Of a stretch of DNA of 64,000 bases, positions 11,556 to 22,179 are shown piece after piece; position 1 is the stretch's first letter; each line of letters begins with the position of its first letter. The translations under genes were made by a program, and so were the position numbers. Below the pieces are notes generated by a model. It did not search any database. It saw only the letters and a list, made by a program, of their open reading frames with translations, and was not told where the DNA came from. Location: NCBI GenBank assembly GCA_039090855.1, contig CM076991.1, positions 103,366,021 to 103,430,020 of the forward strand, given 5' to 3'. The DNA comes from Macrothele yani (taxonomy: Eukaryota; Arthropoda; Arachnida; Araneae; Macrothelidae).

Positions 11556-11607
11556 CACCAATGCGAGATTTTGAACGGTCGGGTCCGTTCAAAATCTCGC
11601 ATTGGTG
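11556..11607. repeat. 23-bp perfect inverted repeat (hairpin)
   Basis: Arms 11556-11578 and 11585-11607 are exact reverse complements (caccaatgcgag... / ...ctcgcattggtg) around the 6-nt loop tcgggt. It lies between the two tRNA-like units. Confidence 0.92.
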
Positions 11608-11704
11608 TGATGTTATTTCCACACCGCGAGATAGGAAAAAATAAGAGAATCCTTTCTCCAGCACTTCGAAAAAAAAAAATGAAAAAAAAAATAAGGGGGA
11701 GATG

Positions 11705-11890
11705 ATGTAACGTACCAGGAGATGTGACGTACCTGCCCGAAGGACGCACACGACATAAAGGCAGATAGGAATCAGAATAAAAAACGTCCGCGTAGCTCAA
11801 TTGGTAGAGCAACTTGTTCCGGAATAAGCGGACTCGGGTTCGAATCCTGGTGTGGACAGAAATGACGGAGAAATTTACTTCGTTATACTT
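11705..11890 (+). repeat. tRNA-like repeat unit 2 (best-preserved tRNA fold)
   Basis: Direct repeat of unit 1. Here 11795-11867 can fold as a full cloverleaf: 5' gtccgcg pairs with 3' tgtggac (two G-U pairs), D arm gctcaattggtagagc, anticodon arm cttgt/ataag, T arm around ttcgaat. There is no CCA and the flanks are duplicated with it, so a tRNA-derived SINE or repeat is preferred over a working tRNA gene. Confidence 0.7.
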
Positions 11891-12215
11891 ATTATAAGCT
11901 CATCCTCAGATGTAACAAATACTAAATTATAAGTGAGTAAGTAGTGGTTATATATCATGGAACCACATTCACAAACGACGCAGTTCGAAGCAAGGTCAAC
12001 GCATGCGCCGAAAAAATTGACCACACTCGTCTTCCGGATCATCTGGATGTTTCTCACGATCTATTAATTGTTTCCAGGAGAAGGGTATGGTATATGGGTA
12101 TTATTCATTACAGCAAAGGTGGCAGTATTCGCAAATTAGAAACCCTCTGTGAAAATAAGTGTTGAACGTAACCTCGGAGTGTTCAAAATAATTAGATCTT
12201 CCCATATCGGGTTGC
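11891..12215. other. no recognised feature
   Basis: Short incidental ORFs on both strands only. Confidence 0.4.
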
Positions 12216-12458
12216 CTGGTGTCAGGTGGAGGAATTTTGGGAAATTCGCTTTATGTTAGAAATCCCTGGGAAATTTGTTCCGAGCATGTTGAGGATTCTT
12301 TTTTGAATTTGTATGAGCAATGACGTCACGACACGGGGAAATTTACTCATTAGAAGTGAAAAAAATCCCCAACACAGTTGGAATAAATTCCCCGGAAATT
12401 TCTAACATAAAGCGAATTTTCCAGAAAATAAATTCCTTCAACTGATATTTTTTCTCAT
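12216..12458. repeat. foldback / MITE-like inverted repeat
   Basis: The left arm (about 12220-12305) and right arm (about 12360-12458) are imperfect reverse complements sharing aaattcgctttatgttagaa exactly, plus ttgaggatt/aatccccaac ends. The 50-nt loop contains catgacgtcac-like text. Total ~240 bp, noncoding: the architecture of a foldback or MITE. No TSD was established. Confidence 0.75.
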
Positions 12459-12527
12459 TATAGGGCCAAGAAACTGATATTTTTATATGGCCTCTTTTTC
12501 AAACATTTGTAGGCAGTTGTCTTGTTA

Positions 12528-12592
12528 CCAGTTGTTCGTGTTATCAGCTCTCCGAACAGTTGTTCGTGTTATCAGCTCTCCGAACCCCGTTT
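12528..12592 (+). repeat. tandem duplication, ~30-bp unit
   Basis: cagttgttcgtgttatcagc followed by tctccgaac occurs twice in direct succession. Confidence 0.85.
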
Positions 12593-13937
12593 GAAATATC
12601 AACTTGAAAATAGAAAATGTATCTGAAGCGTCTCAGTTTAAGGAGCCTGATTACAGTGCATACATAGCTTAACATTTCATTTTCATCTTTCCATTTTACA
12701 TATAGTTCATTTTATGTTGTTTTTAAGTGTTCTTGTAACTATTAGTTCAAATCCGGAAAGTCATTTTCAGTAAAATGTCATTAAAGAAAGACTATACGCC
12801 ATTTATGTTTATTGCCACTTATAGATAAATTTTCATTTGCGCCAGTATGTGTGTGGTACCTATTACTTTCATAACTTCTTGAAACCTAAGTAAGCAGTGA
12901 TGTTTCATTAGAAGAATGGACACTTAAAAAACAATAAATCCGGCTGTGAAATTCTTGGAGATCACGCAAGTGCAGAGAAGTGTTCTTAAAACAAAAATAA
13001 TTGATCTCCAACATCTGCTACAAGAGAACAAAGACCTGAAGAACACCGCACGATGTAACAAAGCACTTTGTTCTACTTAATGAGCATGAGCATCATATTA
13101 AAATAAAGTGGTATTCATGGGTACCATTCTAAATTATAATAGAGAGCTCTTACTCCAGAAACAATCGCAGACGAGGAGTAATGTATATGATAATTGAACA
13201 CTCACTTTTAGCACATGAAAAGCATAGGAAAACGCAGTTTAAATAAATATCTAATTTCCCAAGGAAGTATCACTGTTTTAGGAAGGAAAGTGAAACCGAG
13301 ACGCTTAAGCCAGCTCATTATCGAAGTATTGTTTGCAAGGGTAATTCTAACCAAAAATAAATGTGCACTTATGATTTTTCTTATGTGAAAACAAACTTGA
13401 AATGAGAAGAAAGTAAGAAATTTGCGTTAAGTGTAAAGGAAAGAGATTGCATATACCGACCTTCAGGTGCTATTCAATTGTAGGGCCCTTTTAATGGCTG
13501 GTGAACTTACCAAAACACCTTTCTGTGAATGCTTCAGTGTCGACGTTGTTTTAAGCACTGTTTTCTGTAATTTCATTTTGCTTTTGCGCTAGAGAACATA
13601 GTTGTAAAAGTTTTAAGAACGTTTAATGGGTGCTAGTGAGATTTGTAGCGATCCGCAATGTTTAAAATGTGTATATGCAGTTTCGAGAAAACAACGTAAA
13701 GTTTGCTCTTATTGACTCACTTTAAGTGAAACAGGAGTCACTCAAATAAAGTTCAAGAAAGAGTTACTTACAATCCTGCTTTTGTTCCGTCAATATGTCA
13801 TAAGTACTTCACTCGGATATTCCAGTACTCATGAAGAACTAATTCGTAGTAACAGCACTTAATAATTTACTCTGATTAACGGGAGTCAGTAAACACAATA
13901 GTAGTTTCACGAGACTAACTCACAAAATACATATATA
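12593..13937. other. no recognised feature
   Basis: AT-rich, no ORF over 60 codons that resembles anything, and no shared repeats. Confidence 0.45.
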
Positions 13938-13939
13938 TA

Positions 13940-15160
13940 CACTGAAGAGCGATTGAATTAGAGATACCTGTCTAGTAACGTGTAGCACCACCTTTCGCCC
14001 TGATGACGGCGCGATTCGTCTCGGCATGGACTCGACAAGACACCGTCGGAAGCGTTGGGAATTCATACGGATCTACGACCCCTGAACAAGCTCCCACAGT
14101 TCACGAAGATTTGATGGAGGGGTCAGAGCCTCGAACATCTCTCTCGATGGCATCCCAGATGTGCTCGATGATATTGAGCTCAGGTGACCTAGCTGGCCAA
14201 GAAAGCGAGGTCACGTCGGTGGAGTGTTCATCCAAACATTCGGATACAATTCGGGAGCGATGGCACGGTGCATTGTCTTGTTGCAGGATGAGGTCCCCAG
14301 TGGGATGTTGAAGACGCACAAACGGGAGTAACTGGTCGTCTAGGATATCCCGGTAACTTTGACCTGTGAGGGACGATGTCACACGCACCAGGGGTCCCAT
14401 TTCAGTCCACGTAAACAGTCCCCAGACGAGAATGCCATCCCCACCAGCTTGAAGAGTACCCTGCTGGCAAGAAGGATCCATCGCTTCATGTGGTTTGCGC
14501 CGTACTCGTATCCTGCTATCCGCATGTACCAACGTGAATCTCGACTCATCAGTCCAGGTAACCTTTTTCCACATGTCTAGGGTCCAGTGGCGATGTTCCC
14601 GCGCCCAATGCTAATCTTTGCACCCTGTGATGTGCGGTCAGCAGCGGTACCCTCGTGGAACAATGGCTTCTGTACCCCATAGTGAGGAGATGGTTCTGGA
14701 TGGTGTGGCTGCTTACATGTTTTTGTGCACCAGCGTTAAATTGCCGAGTGACTTCTTGAACTGTGGCCCGTCTACCCGCTGTTACAATGTGAGCTAGCCG
14801 ACGATGACCCAGCTTATCCACAAGCTGTTGTCCACGACAGTTGGCCCTTGCAGGGATCGTTTTACCTCATTCGATGTACTCACGGTGCACCCGTGGCACA
14901 GTGGCTCGTGAAAAGTCCAGTGCCTGCACGACTTCCGAGATGGAGTGACCTATTTGTCGGGCCCCGACAATTTGACCACGATCGAATGAGCTTAGATCCT
15001 TCGTCTTACCCATACTACGTCCGACTCTTACTGATTCTCGTCGCATCACTCCTTATATTGTCTGATCGCTGCATACGTCATGTCGTTTCCGTTTACAGGG
15101 TCGCCCACAGAGCCACATTTGCATAACGCCAGCTGTCTCTAATTCGATTGCTCTTCAGTG
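13940..15160 (-). mobile_element. Tc1-like DNA transposon, decayed transposase
   Basis: The 1,221-bp element is flanked by TA (13938-39 and 15161-62), with ~25-bp terminal inverted repeats beginning cactgaagagc at both ends. Minus-strand fragments 15049-14867, 14821-14549 and 14574-14101 together cover a Tc1 transposase: N-terminal helix-turn-helix (MGKTKDLSSFDRGQIVGARQ), DDE segments WTDESRF and LQQDNAPCH, and SPELNIIEHIWD. At least two frameshifts separate them, and the usual NP before IE is changed to NI. It belongs to the same family as the 47999-49208 element (shared TIR and protein). It abuts the RTE 5' fragment at 15165. Confidence 0.92.
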
Positions 15161-15164
15161 TATA

Positions 15165-15476
15165 TGGGATTTACGGTCAGGTGATGCGCAACATACCACA
15201 GTCTCTCCTTGTCAAATGTCAACCCCGCCTTATCGTGGTTCATCCTGTTCCCACTAAAGGTGCTCTGACGACCGCCAATGGCGGTATAACTATCCCATCG
15301 GGATTAGAGGAAATGCTATTCCACACTCACCAACCCGCTTGGCCAGCGTGGTGAGTTATGGCCAAATCCCTCCAAAATGATTCCACAACTTAAATCTTGG
15401 CCCTCAGTCTCCGACAGCAGGAATGTACCTGGCCAAGGTAGCAGCCAGTGCGACACGAAGGTAGAGGGTGCTAAAG
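15165..15476 (+). mobile_element. RTE LINE 5' fragment (part 1 of split copy)
   Basis: Matches the 5' UTR and first codons of copies B and G (gtcaggtgatgcg ... cgcttggccagcgtggtgag ... gagggtgctaa). It is interrupted at about 15476 by a minus-strand LINE fragment and resumes at about 16563. No catalytic domain remains. Confidence 0.9.
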
Positions 15477-16562
15477 TTTAAATATGCATTTATTAAACAC
15501 TCGGAGTACAGAATGAGAATATGAGTCATGAAATGATTATGTACAAATGAGCGCCAGAACAAGTAGGCAAAGAAATAAAACTATATACACTTCCTGAGGA
15601 AAATTAAACGGGTTAAATAACGATGTAAATGTCAATAAAAGGAAAGAGTATTCATAATAGTTCCTACTGTAAAAGAAACTCTTAGGCCATGAATCTGGAA
15701 CCAGCTGAGGTATGGTCTCCAGAGTTTGTAGAAGTTGGGAAGAATTTCCGTATTGACAGCGTGTTCATGCGCTAAGTGTAAAAGGAACTTTAGTCGAGCT
15801 GTGAAGTGATGGACAAGCTTCCTGCTTGCCTCTGTAAGAGTAGGTGGAGTGGAGTTTTTCTGGAGCGTCAGTTGATGGGAGTGAATTACTATTTTTAAAA
15901 GCGTGAAAATATAAACACACACTGATAGGAGAGGAGAAGCCGAAAGAATATCTTGAAGTAGGGTAAAATATGAGACAGCACTCAGATTTCCTGGGCAAAG
16001 ACGGTGTGCAATACGGAGAATGAGATTTAACATAGGTAGCAAGAGAGGATACAACCAGTAGACATGTTCAATGTCTGCCGGGGCATCACAGTAGGCACAT
16101 TGTGGAGAAACAACAAGAGTCATTCGGTGTAATTATTGAGGAACGGGGAGGCGGGAGGCGGCGATGCAGAAATAGCCAATGAACAATCTTCTCATGTGGT
16201 GCTGCAAGGAGAGGGTGTGCAGCAGACCAAACAGCTTTCAAGGAGGCACACGGAACAGTAGGGATAGGCATTGGTTGCTGAGGTGCACATGTGCGAAGAA
16301 TTTCACTCAAAATATTCTGTGAGTATGCCTCAAGCGTAAAAGATTTCGTACAAAGTTGCACAAAGAAACGGGAAAAGTCGCGATGCTGCTGCAACCTGTA
16401 GAATTCCTTCAGTAGAGGCCAAAGATGGGTAAAAACGGATGATCGACGATTTTATCGACGTGTAGAGTGTCCGGGAGGAGACGGAATCATGAAGATGAGT
16501 AGATGGGCGAGAGAAGTATTTCCAAGTAAGGTTCACAAGTTTTTGTACAGTACTAATGCCTG
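15477..16562 (-). mobile_element. Tx1/L1-like LINE, ORF2 C-terminal fragment and 3' UTR
   Basis: Minus-strand frames 16394-16086 and 16123-15632 overlap with a frameshift. They encode the region after RT: KAVWSAAHPLLAAPHEKIVHWLFLHRRLP, then CAYCDAPADIEHVYWLYP, which resembles the C-terminal zinc-knuckle-like motif (CxxC...EH.f..C) of L1/Tx1-group ORF2, with the last Cys lost. The rest is a ~130-residue Leu-rich tail. RT and endonuclease are absent (5' truncation). It splits the RTE 5' fragment, so it inserted later. Assignment to the L1/Tx1 group is by motif only. Confidence 0.65.
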
Positions 16563-16676
16563 AGAATCACCAGAGGACCGGACTAGCCTGCCATCTGATG
16601 CTGTCCTTGGCTACGTATAACGGACGCTCCCTATCTTCTGATTTAAGGCTCCTCGAATTGGAAGAAGAACTAAAAG
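16563..16676 (+). mobile_element. RTE LINE 5' fragment (part 2 of split copy)
   Basis: Resumes the RTE text (accagaggaccggacta ... ttcttctgattt ... ttggaagaagaact), the start of the endonuclease domain with the YNGRSL motif, then stops abruptly where an M repeat begins. Confidence 0.88.
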
Positions 16677-17400
16677 TTTGTAAAATCATGCAATGCACTG
16701 ATTATAATACGCTTTCCAACATACCAGAAATCATTACTCAAGTGATCACTCAAGTTATGATAATAATGGCTGTGGAATAAATCTCGGTCCTGTGCACTGA
16801 CCTTTGATCCCATTTCGATGATATTCAATAGAACCGGCTCGGTATACCTCCGAAATAACATGCTAAAGTTTTGTCGCAAACGAAGCACTTTTACGTAAGT
16901 TAGGATGCATAAGGGCTATGGAATAGATTCCGCTCCTGTGTCCTAACCTTTGACCCCATTTCGCCCATTTTCAACACAGTTCGTCCCCAGGCAAGCTCCT
17001 ACAACATACTAACATTTCATCCAAATCGAAGCATTTTTTACGTAAGTTATGACGCATAATGGCGATGGAAGTGATTCCGCTTCTATGTCCTGACCTTTGA
17101 CCCCATTTAGCCCATTTTCAAAAGGGTTTGTCGCCAGGCGGTCCCCTACCACATACTAAAATTTAATCGAAATCGAGCATTTTTTACGTTAGTTATGACG
17201 CATAATAGCAGTGGAATGGATCCCGCTCCTATGTAGTGACCTTTGATCCCATTTCGCTCACTTTAAATAGGGTTCCTTCCCAGGTGATCCCCTACCAGAT
17301 ACTAGAATTTCATCGAAATCGAATGACTTTTACGCGAGTTATCGTGCGGACGGACATACGCACACAACGCATGACGTAATGAGACAGATGGGAATCGCGA
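16673..17400 (+). repeat. M interspersed repeat, copy 3 (about four units)
   Basis: The longest copy in the window. After the 5' block come units starting gcataagggctatgg (16908), gcataatggcgatgg (17052) and gcataatagcagtgg (17201), spaced about 145 bp. Each holds tttgaccccattt, a ccctaccacatact block and aatcgaa...tttttacg. It ends with gcggacggac and two acaacgc(a/g)tgacgtaat motifs. Confidence 0.85.
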
Positions 17401-17507
17401 ACATCTGCTCGCAAGAGTGTGACGTCATAAAACTTCAATAGGATCCACACACAACGCGTGACGTAATTTTCAATTGTCGTTCAAATTGAACGGAAACTTG
17501 AAAGTTG

Positions 17508-17680
17508 GTCGTTCTGGGTGGTGTAGTGGTTAGCATACCCGGGCGTTTTCTGGGAGACGCGGATTCGAGTCCCGCTCCAGGGCGATGGAAATTATTAGGT
17601 TTTCGGATATTATCTGACTTACCATCCTTGTCACATTTACGCCAAAAATCGGATTGTCATCATCAAAATTTGTCTAATTC
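17508..17680 (+). mobile_element. tRNA-derived SINE (family B)
   Basis: Same head as the 3865-4025 copy (gttctgggtggtgtagtgg, ttagcatacccgggcg; B box ggattcgagtccc) and the same body (tatctgacttaccatcctt). No poly(A) tail or clear TSD. Confidence 0.82.
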
Positions 17681-17689
17681 CACATATTA

Positions 17690-18347
17690 GAGATGTTTGC
17701 ATTGCAATACATCATCATATTATGGAAGCTGGCATTCAGTTTTATTTGAGTCTTCTGGATGCCGATATTCCATGTATACGGTTAAGCTTTAGAGCTTACA
17801 ATGCAACAATATATTTGCTACCTAATTTTTAACAATAGCAAATTATTAGAAATTGTTCCCATAATAAGGTTGTTGTTTTTTTCTGGTGGTGGTGGTTTAC
17901 ACTCTGTGACAAAGAAAATAAAATCGAGGCACCTCAAGCTGGCATCGATAAATGGTTAGATAGGGTTTTTTTTTTTTTTTCGTACTACTATTTGCAAATC
18001 TAAATAATCTAAAGGGGATGAAACCAAATGGCAAGGGAATGGCTTACACCATACGTTTTCAGGAAACACTGTAATGATTACTTAAAAATCTGAAACACAC
18101 TTGTAATAAGGCGAGGACATTTTTACCACTCCTAATATCTTGGGGGAATTTCTCTAGCACAGACCTTCCTTTACTAGCTTCCTCAATATTTTACACCACC
18201 CCATGTTGAAATCCGTAGTCCGTTACTGAATTAAAGCAAAGTATAACATTTTTACATTTTTTATCACTTTTATGTGTAGATTTCTTGGAATCTGCATTTG
18301 CGATATAAAGCATAAGAAAAATTTTGTACTCTATTTAAAATTTGTAT
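17690..18347. other. no recognised feature
   Basis: AT-rich, with a 14-T run near 17967. Nothing shared with other parts of the window. Confidence 0.45.
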
Positions 18348-21300
18348 ATCATCATCATCATTGTCAACCATTATCAATCCACTGCTGGACGAAGGTCTCC
18401 CCAAGTTTCCTCCACAACGGTCTGTCTTGTGCCAGTCTCCTCCATGTCACCCCTGCATACTTTCGAATTTCATCCACCCATCTCCCATGTGGTCTTCTTC
18501 TGGGTCTTTTCCTGTCCCTTGGAATCCAATCTAAAATTTCGGCTGTCCATCGATGATCTGTCCATCTGGCAGTATGTCCAGCCCATTGCCATTTCAGGGA
18601 TTTAACTCTTATCATGATGTCTTCCATTCTTGTCATTTTTCGGATCCACGTGTTCCTCTTATTATCTCTCCTGGTTACACCAAGCATGCCCCTCTCCATG
18701 CTACTTTGAGTTGTCTGCAGCCTTTGTATGTCTCTTTTAGTTAAGGTCCACGTCTCTGCACCATATGTAAGCACTGGAAGGATGCATTGATCAAACACTT
18801 TTCTTTTAAGACATAATGGCATATTGCTCTTGAAAATTATGCTGTTTCTTCCAAAAGCTCTCCAGGCAAGTTTTGTACGCCGATTAATTTCTTCATCAAT
18901 GTGACCCTCACTTGATATCTGCTGTCCAAGATAAACGTACGTGTCTGTTATCTCTAGCTTTTCTCCATCAATCGATAAATCTTCATTTCTTGTAAAAGCA
19001 TTGAACATCACTTTTGTCTTCTGAAAGTTCATTTTTAATCCCACTTCTTTACTCTTGTCAGCAAGTTCCTGGATCATACTCTGCAGCTCTGATGGGCTAG
19101 TTGCAAAAATGACTACGTCATCAGCAAAACGAAGGTGGGTTAGATAATCTCCATTAATCTTTATCCCCTTGTTTTCCCAGCTCAGCGACTGAAAAACACC
19201 CTCCAATGTGGCATTAAAGAGCTTCGGAGATATGGTGTCACCTTGTCTCACTCCCTTTCCAATTTTTACGTGTGTTGTATTTTCAAACAGCCTAATCTTT
19301 GCACTTGCATTTTCATAGATGTTATTAATAATATTAATGTATGCATCTTCAATACCGCAGGTTTTCAGAGCCATTGTAACTGCTGATGGTTTCACCGAAT
19401 CAAAGGCTTTTTCATAATCGATAAAAGCCATGCACAATGGAAGTTCATATTCCCTCGCTCTTTCAATTAGTTCTCTCAGCACGTGGATATGATCTATTGT
19501 GCTGTAGCCACTCCTGAATCCAGCTTGTTCTCTCGGTTGAGCCATGTCCAGTGTTATCTTCAAGCGGTGTGAAAGAACTTTAGTGAAGATTTTATAAACT
19601 ACTGATAGGAGGCTGATAGGTCTGTAGTTTCCGAGATCCTCAATGTCACCTTTCTTATGTAGCAGGATCATCGTAGCGGTGTTCCAATCCTCAGGAATCT
19701 TTCCTTCATTAAGGCATCGAGTGAAAATTTGGGCGAGTACTGTTTCGATTTCTCCACTTGCTTCTTGTATGATGTCTACAGTAATTCCATCTTCTCCTGG
19801 AACTTTTCCTCGCTTCATGTTCTTGATTGCATGTGCAACTTCTGCTGGAAGGACTGGAGGAACTCTGGTACTGGTATCTTTCATGATGTCTGGAGTGCAT
19901 ATATCATCCCTTTCATATAATTTGGAGTAGAAATCTTTCACTCTTGTCAAAATTTCGCCTCTATTTCTTGTTACAGAACCATCTTCTTTTCTCAGTGAGA
20001 TAATCTGTTTTCTTCCCTTACTGAGATGTCCCTTTGCTATCTTTAGGCTTTGGTTGTTTTCAATTGCTTTCCTCACTAGTTCACAGTTGAATTTCCTTAC
20101 GTCTTCAGTGATACTTTTTCTTACTGTCTTGCATAGCTCTATATATTCCACTTTGGAAGTCCCATCTTCTTTAGTTGTCCTCATCTCTCTTCTTTTTTGC
20201 ATCAACATTTTGGTTTTTCCTGATAATTTGTTCACATGCAACTTGTTCTTAGACCCAGCTAATTTTGTTGCTGTTTCCATAAGAGCTTTGGTTACTTTTC
20301 TGTTAACTTCAGAGATGTCCACTTCTTCCGATGTTAGGCCTTCTAAAGCAGAGAACCTGTTCTTCAGTTCTAACTTGAAGGTATTATGGTGTTTTTTAAG
20401 GTTGGTTATGTCAAAAGATTTTGTTTGTCTTATGAGCTTGCCACGTTCAAGTTTAGTGTTGAGGTGCATCTTACATCTCACCAATCTATGGTCACTACCT
20501 GTGTTGAACTTGTTTAGCACACTGCAGTCTTCTATGACGAATTTTTTGTTACACATAATAAAATCAATTTCACTTGTCGTCCCATTTGGATGTCTCCATG
20601 TCCATTTCCTGTGTGGCTTTTTCTTGAAGAAGGAGTTCAAGATGAAAAACCCTTCTGCTTCTGCAAACTCAACGAGAGTATTTCCACGCTGGTTTCTGTT
20701 GCCGTGACCGAATTTACCTACTGAAGTTTCATTCTGTTGCCGTTGCCCTATTTTTGCATTGAAATCTCCCATAATTATTTTCAAGTGCTGCTTACCTTTA
20801 TTATTTAGATGACAAATTTCCTCATAAAATTCTTCAATTTCTTCTTCAGGATGACTTGTGGTGGGTGCATAAGTTTGAATAATCTGAGCCTGGTATCTTT
20901 TCGAGAGTTGGATAACAAGTCGTGCAGCTCTGTCAGAGGAACTTTCAACTTCTACAACTTTATCCTACAGTTTCTTGTTTATTATAAATCCAACACCACT
21001 AGTTCTGCCAGTATCTGTCCCACGATAGTAGAAGAGATGTCCACTTTTCAGTTCGATGAGATCTTCTCCTTTTCTCCTTACCTCACTTAGCCCCACGATG
21101 TCCCACTTGATCCTTTGTAGTTCCTCTTCCAATTCAAGAAGCCTTGAATCAGAAGATAGGGAGCGTCCATTGTAAGTAGCCAAGGTCAGCATCAGATGGC
21201 AGCCTAGTCCGGTCCTCCGGGGATTCTTAGCACCCTCTGCCTTCATGTCGCACTGGCCGCTGCCTTGGCCAGGTACATTCCAGCTGCCGGAGACTGAGGG

Positions 21301-21533
21301 CCAAGATTTAAGTTGTGGAATCATTTTGGAGGGTTTGGCCATAACTCACCACGCTGGCCAAGCGGGTTGGTGAGTGTGGGATAGAATTTCCTCTAATCCC
21401 GATGGTATAGTTATACCGCTATGGGCGGTCGTCAGAGCCCCTTTTAGTGGGAACAGGATGCACCACGAGAAGGCGGGGTTGACATTTGTCAAGGAGAGGC
21501 TGTGATGTTACGCATCACCTGACCTTACATCCC
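18348..21533 (-). mobile_element. RTE-clade LINE, copy B (full length, 3,186 bp)
   Basis: Full-length element on the minus strand: 5' UTR from 21533, one long ORF, 3' end with a (gat)n tail next to TA repeats. It has exactly the length of copy G and the same ends. A single ORF with endonuclease then RT, the short 3' UTR and the trinucleotide tail are RTE traits. Its ORF has one in-frame stop (see next entry). Confidence 0.95.
18364..21342 (-). pseudogene. RTE ORF: APE endonuclease + reverse transcriptase, one stop
   Basis: From the Met at 21342, 125 codons run to a TAG at 20965-20967 (other copies have AAG there). Beyond it the same frame stays open to 18364, with 806 codons from the next Met at 20784. 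Order: APE-type endonuclease (TYNGRSL, GLSEVRRKGE, MGDFNAKIGQ, GSDHRL), a basic linker, RT (VPGEDGITVDII, FIDYEKAFDSV, VRQGDTISPKLFNA, RFADDVVIF), and a C-terminal domain ending near VQQWIDNG. The ~990-codon total is normal for RTE. The protein would nick target DNA and prime reverse transcription of its own RNA. This copy is one nonsense change from open, so it looks recent but inactive unless read through. Confidence 0.93.
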
Positions 21534-21547
21534 AAAATTTGTATATA

Positions 21548-21592
<45 letters not shown>
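21534..21592. repeat. (TA)n microsatellite
   Basis: Nearly pure TA run between the 5' end of RTE copy B and the 3' tail of copy C. Confidence 0.97.
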
Positions 21593-21594
<2 letters not shown>

Positions 21595-21848
21595 TCATCA
21601 TCATCATCATCATTGTCAACCATTATCAATCCTCTGCTGGACGAAGGTCTCCCCAAGTTTCCTCCACAATGGTCTGTCTTGTGCCAGTCTCCAGTCTCCT
21701 CCATGTCACTCCCGCATACTTTCGAATTTCATCCACACATCTTCCATGTGGTCTTCTTCTAGGTCTTTTCCTGTCCCTTGGAATCCAATCTAAAATTTCG
21801 GCTGTCCATCGATGGTCTGTCCTTCTGGCAGTATGTCCAGCCCATTGC
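21593..21848 (-). mobile_element. RTE LINE, copy C, 3' part
   Basis: 3' (gat)n tail and last ~250 bp of the RTE, matching copy B, up to cccattgc at 21848. There another LINE begins; the RTE text resumes at 24821 with the repeated ccattgc. Confidence 0.93.
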
Positions 21849-22179
21849 TCGTTCGTGACGGACGTAGTGTTGGTGGCTCCAACATTTTATGCATTTTAGT
21901 GTGGAATACCTCGTCCCTCACTCACCTGTTGCGTGGCCTGGCTGTCTAAAGGTACTGTGTACGTTTTGAGCTACTTTTCTAGCGTTCTCATCCTCATATT
22001 AGTTCATATTCATCCGTTTTCTTATCGTTTGCTCGTTTGTTTACGTTTGGAAGCTGCCAACATGGCGGCTTCCGGTATTTCCTTATCATCTATGGGCGTG
22101 GCGGATGCACGCACGTCACACTTCCAGCCCATTGCTCGTTCGTGACGTTGCGTGGCCTGGCTGTCTAAACACGTCCATG

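Noticed and set aside
21861..21928. Intron of 68 bp explaining the two LINE leaders
   Set aside because: The minus strand begins with a donor-like caggtgagt, but the other end lacks an acceptor AG, and plus-strand ends are not GT-AG.
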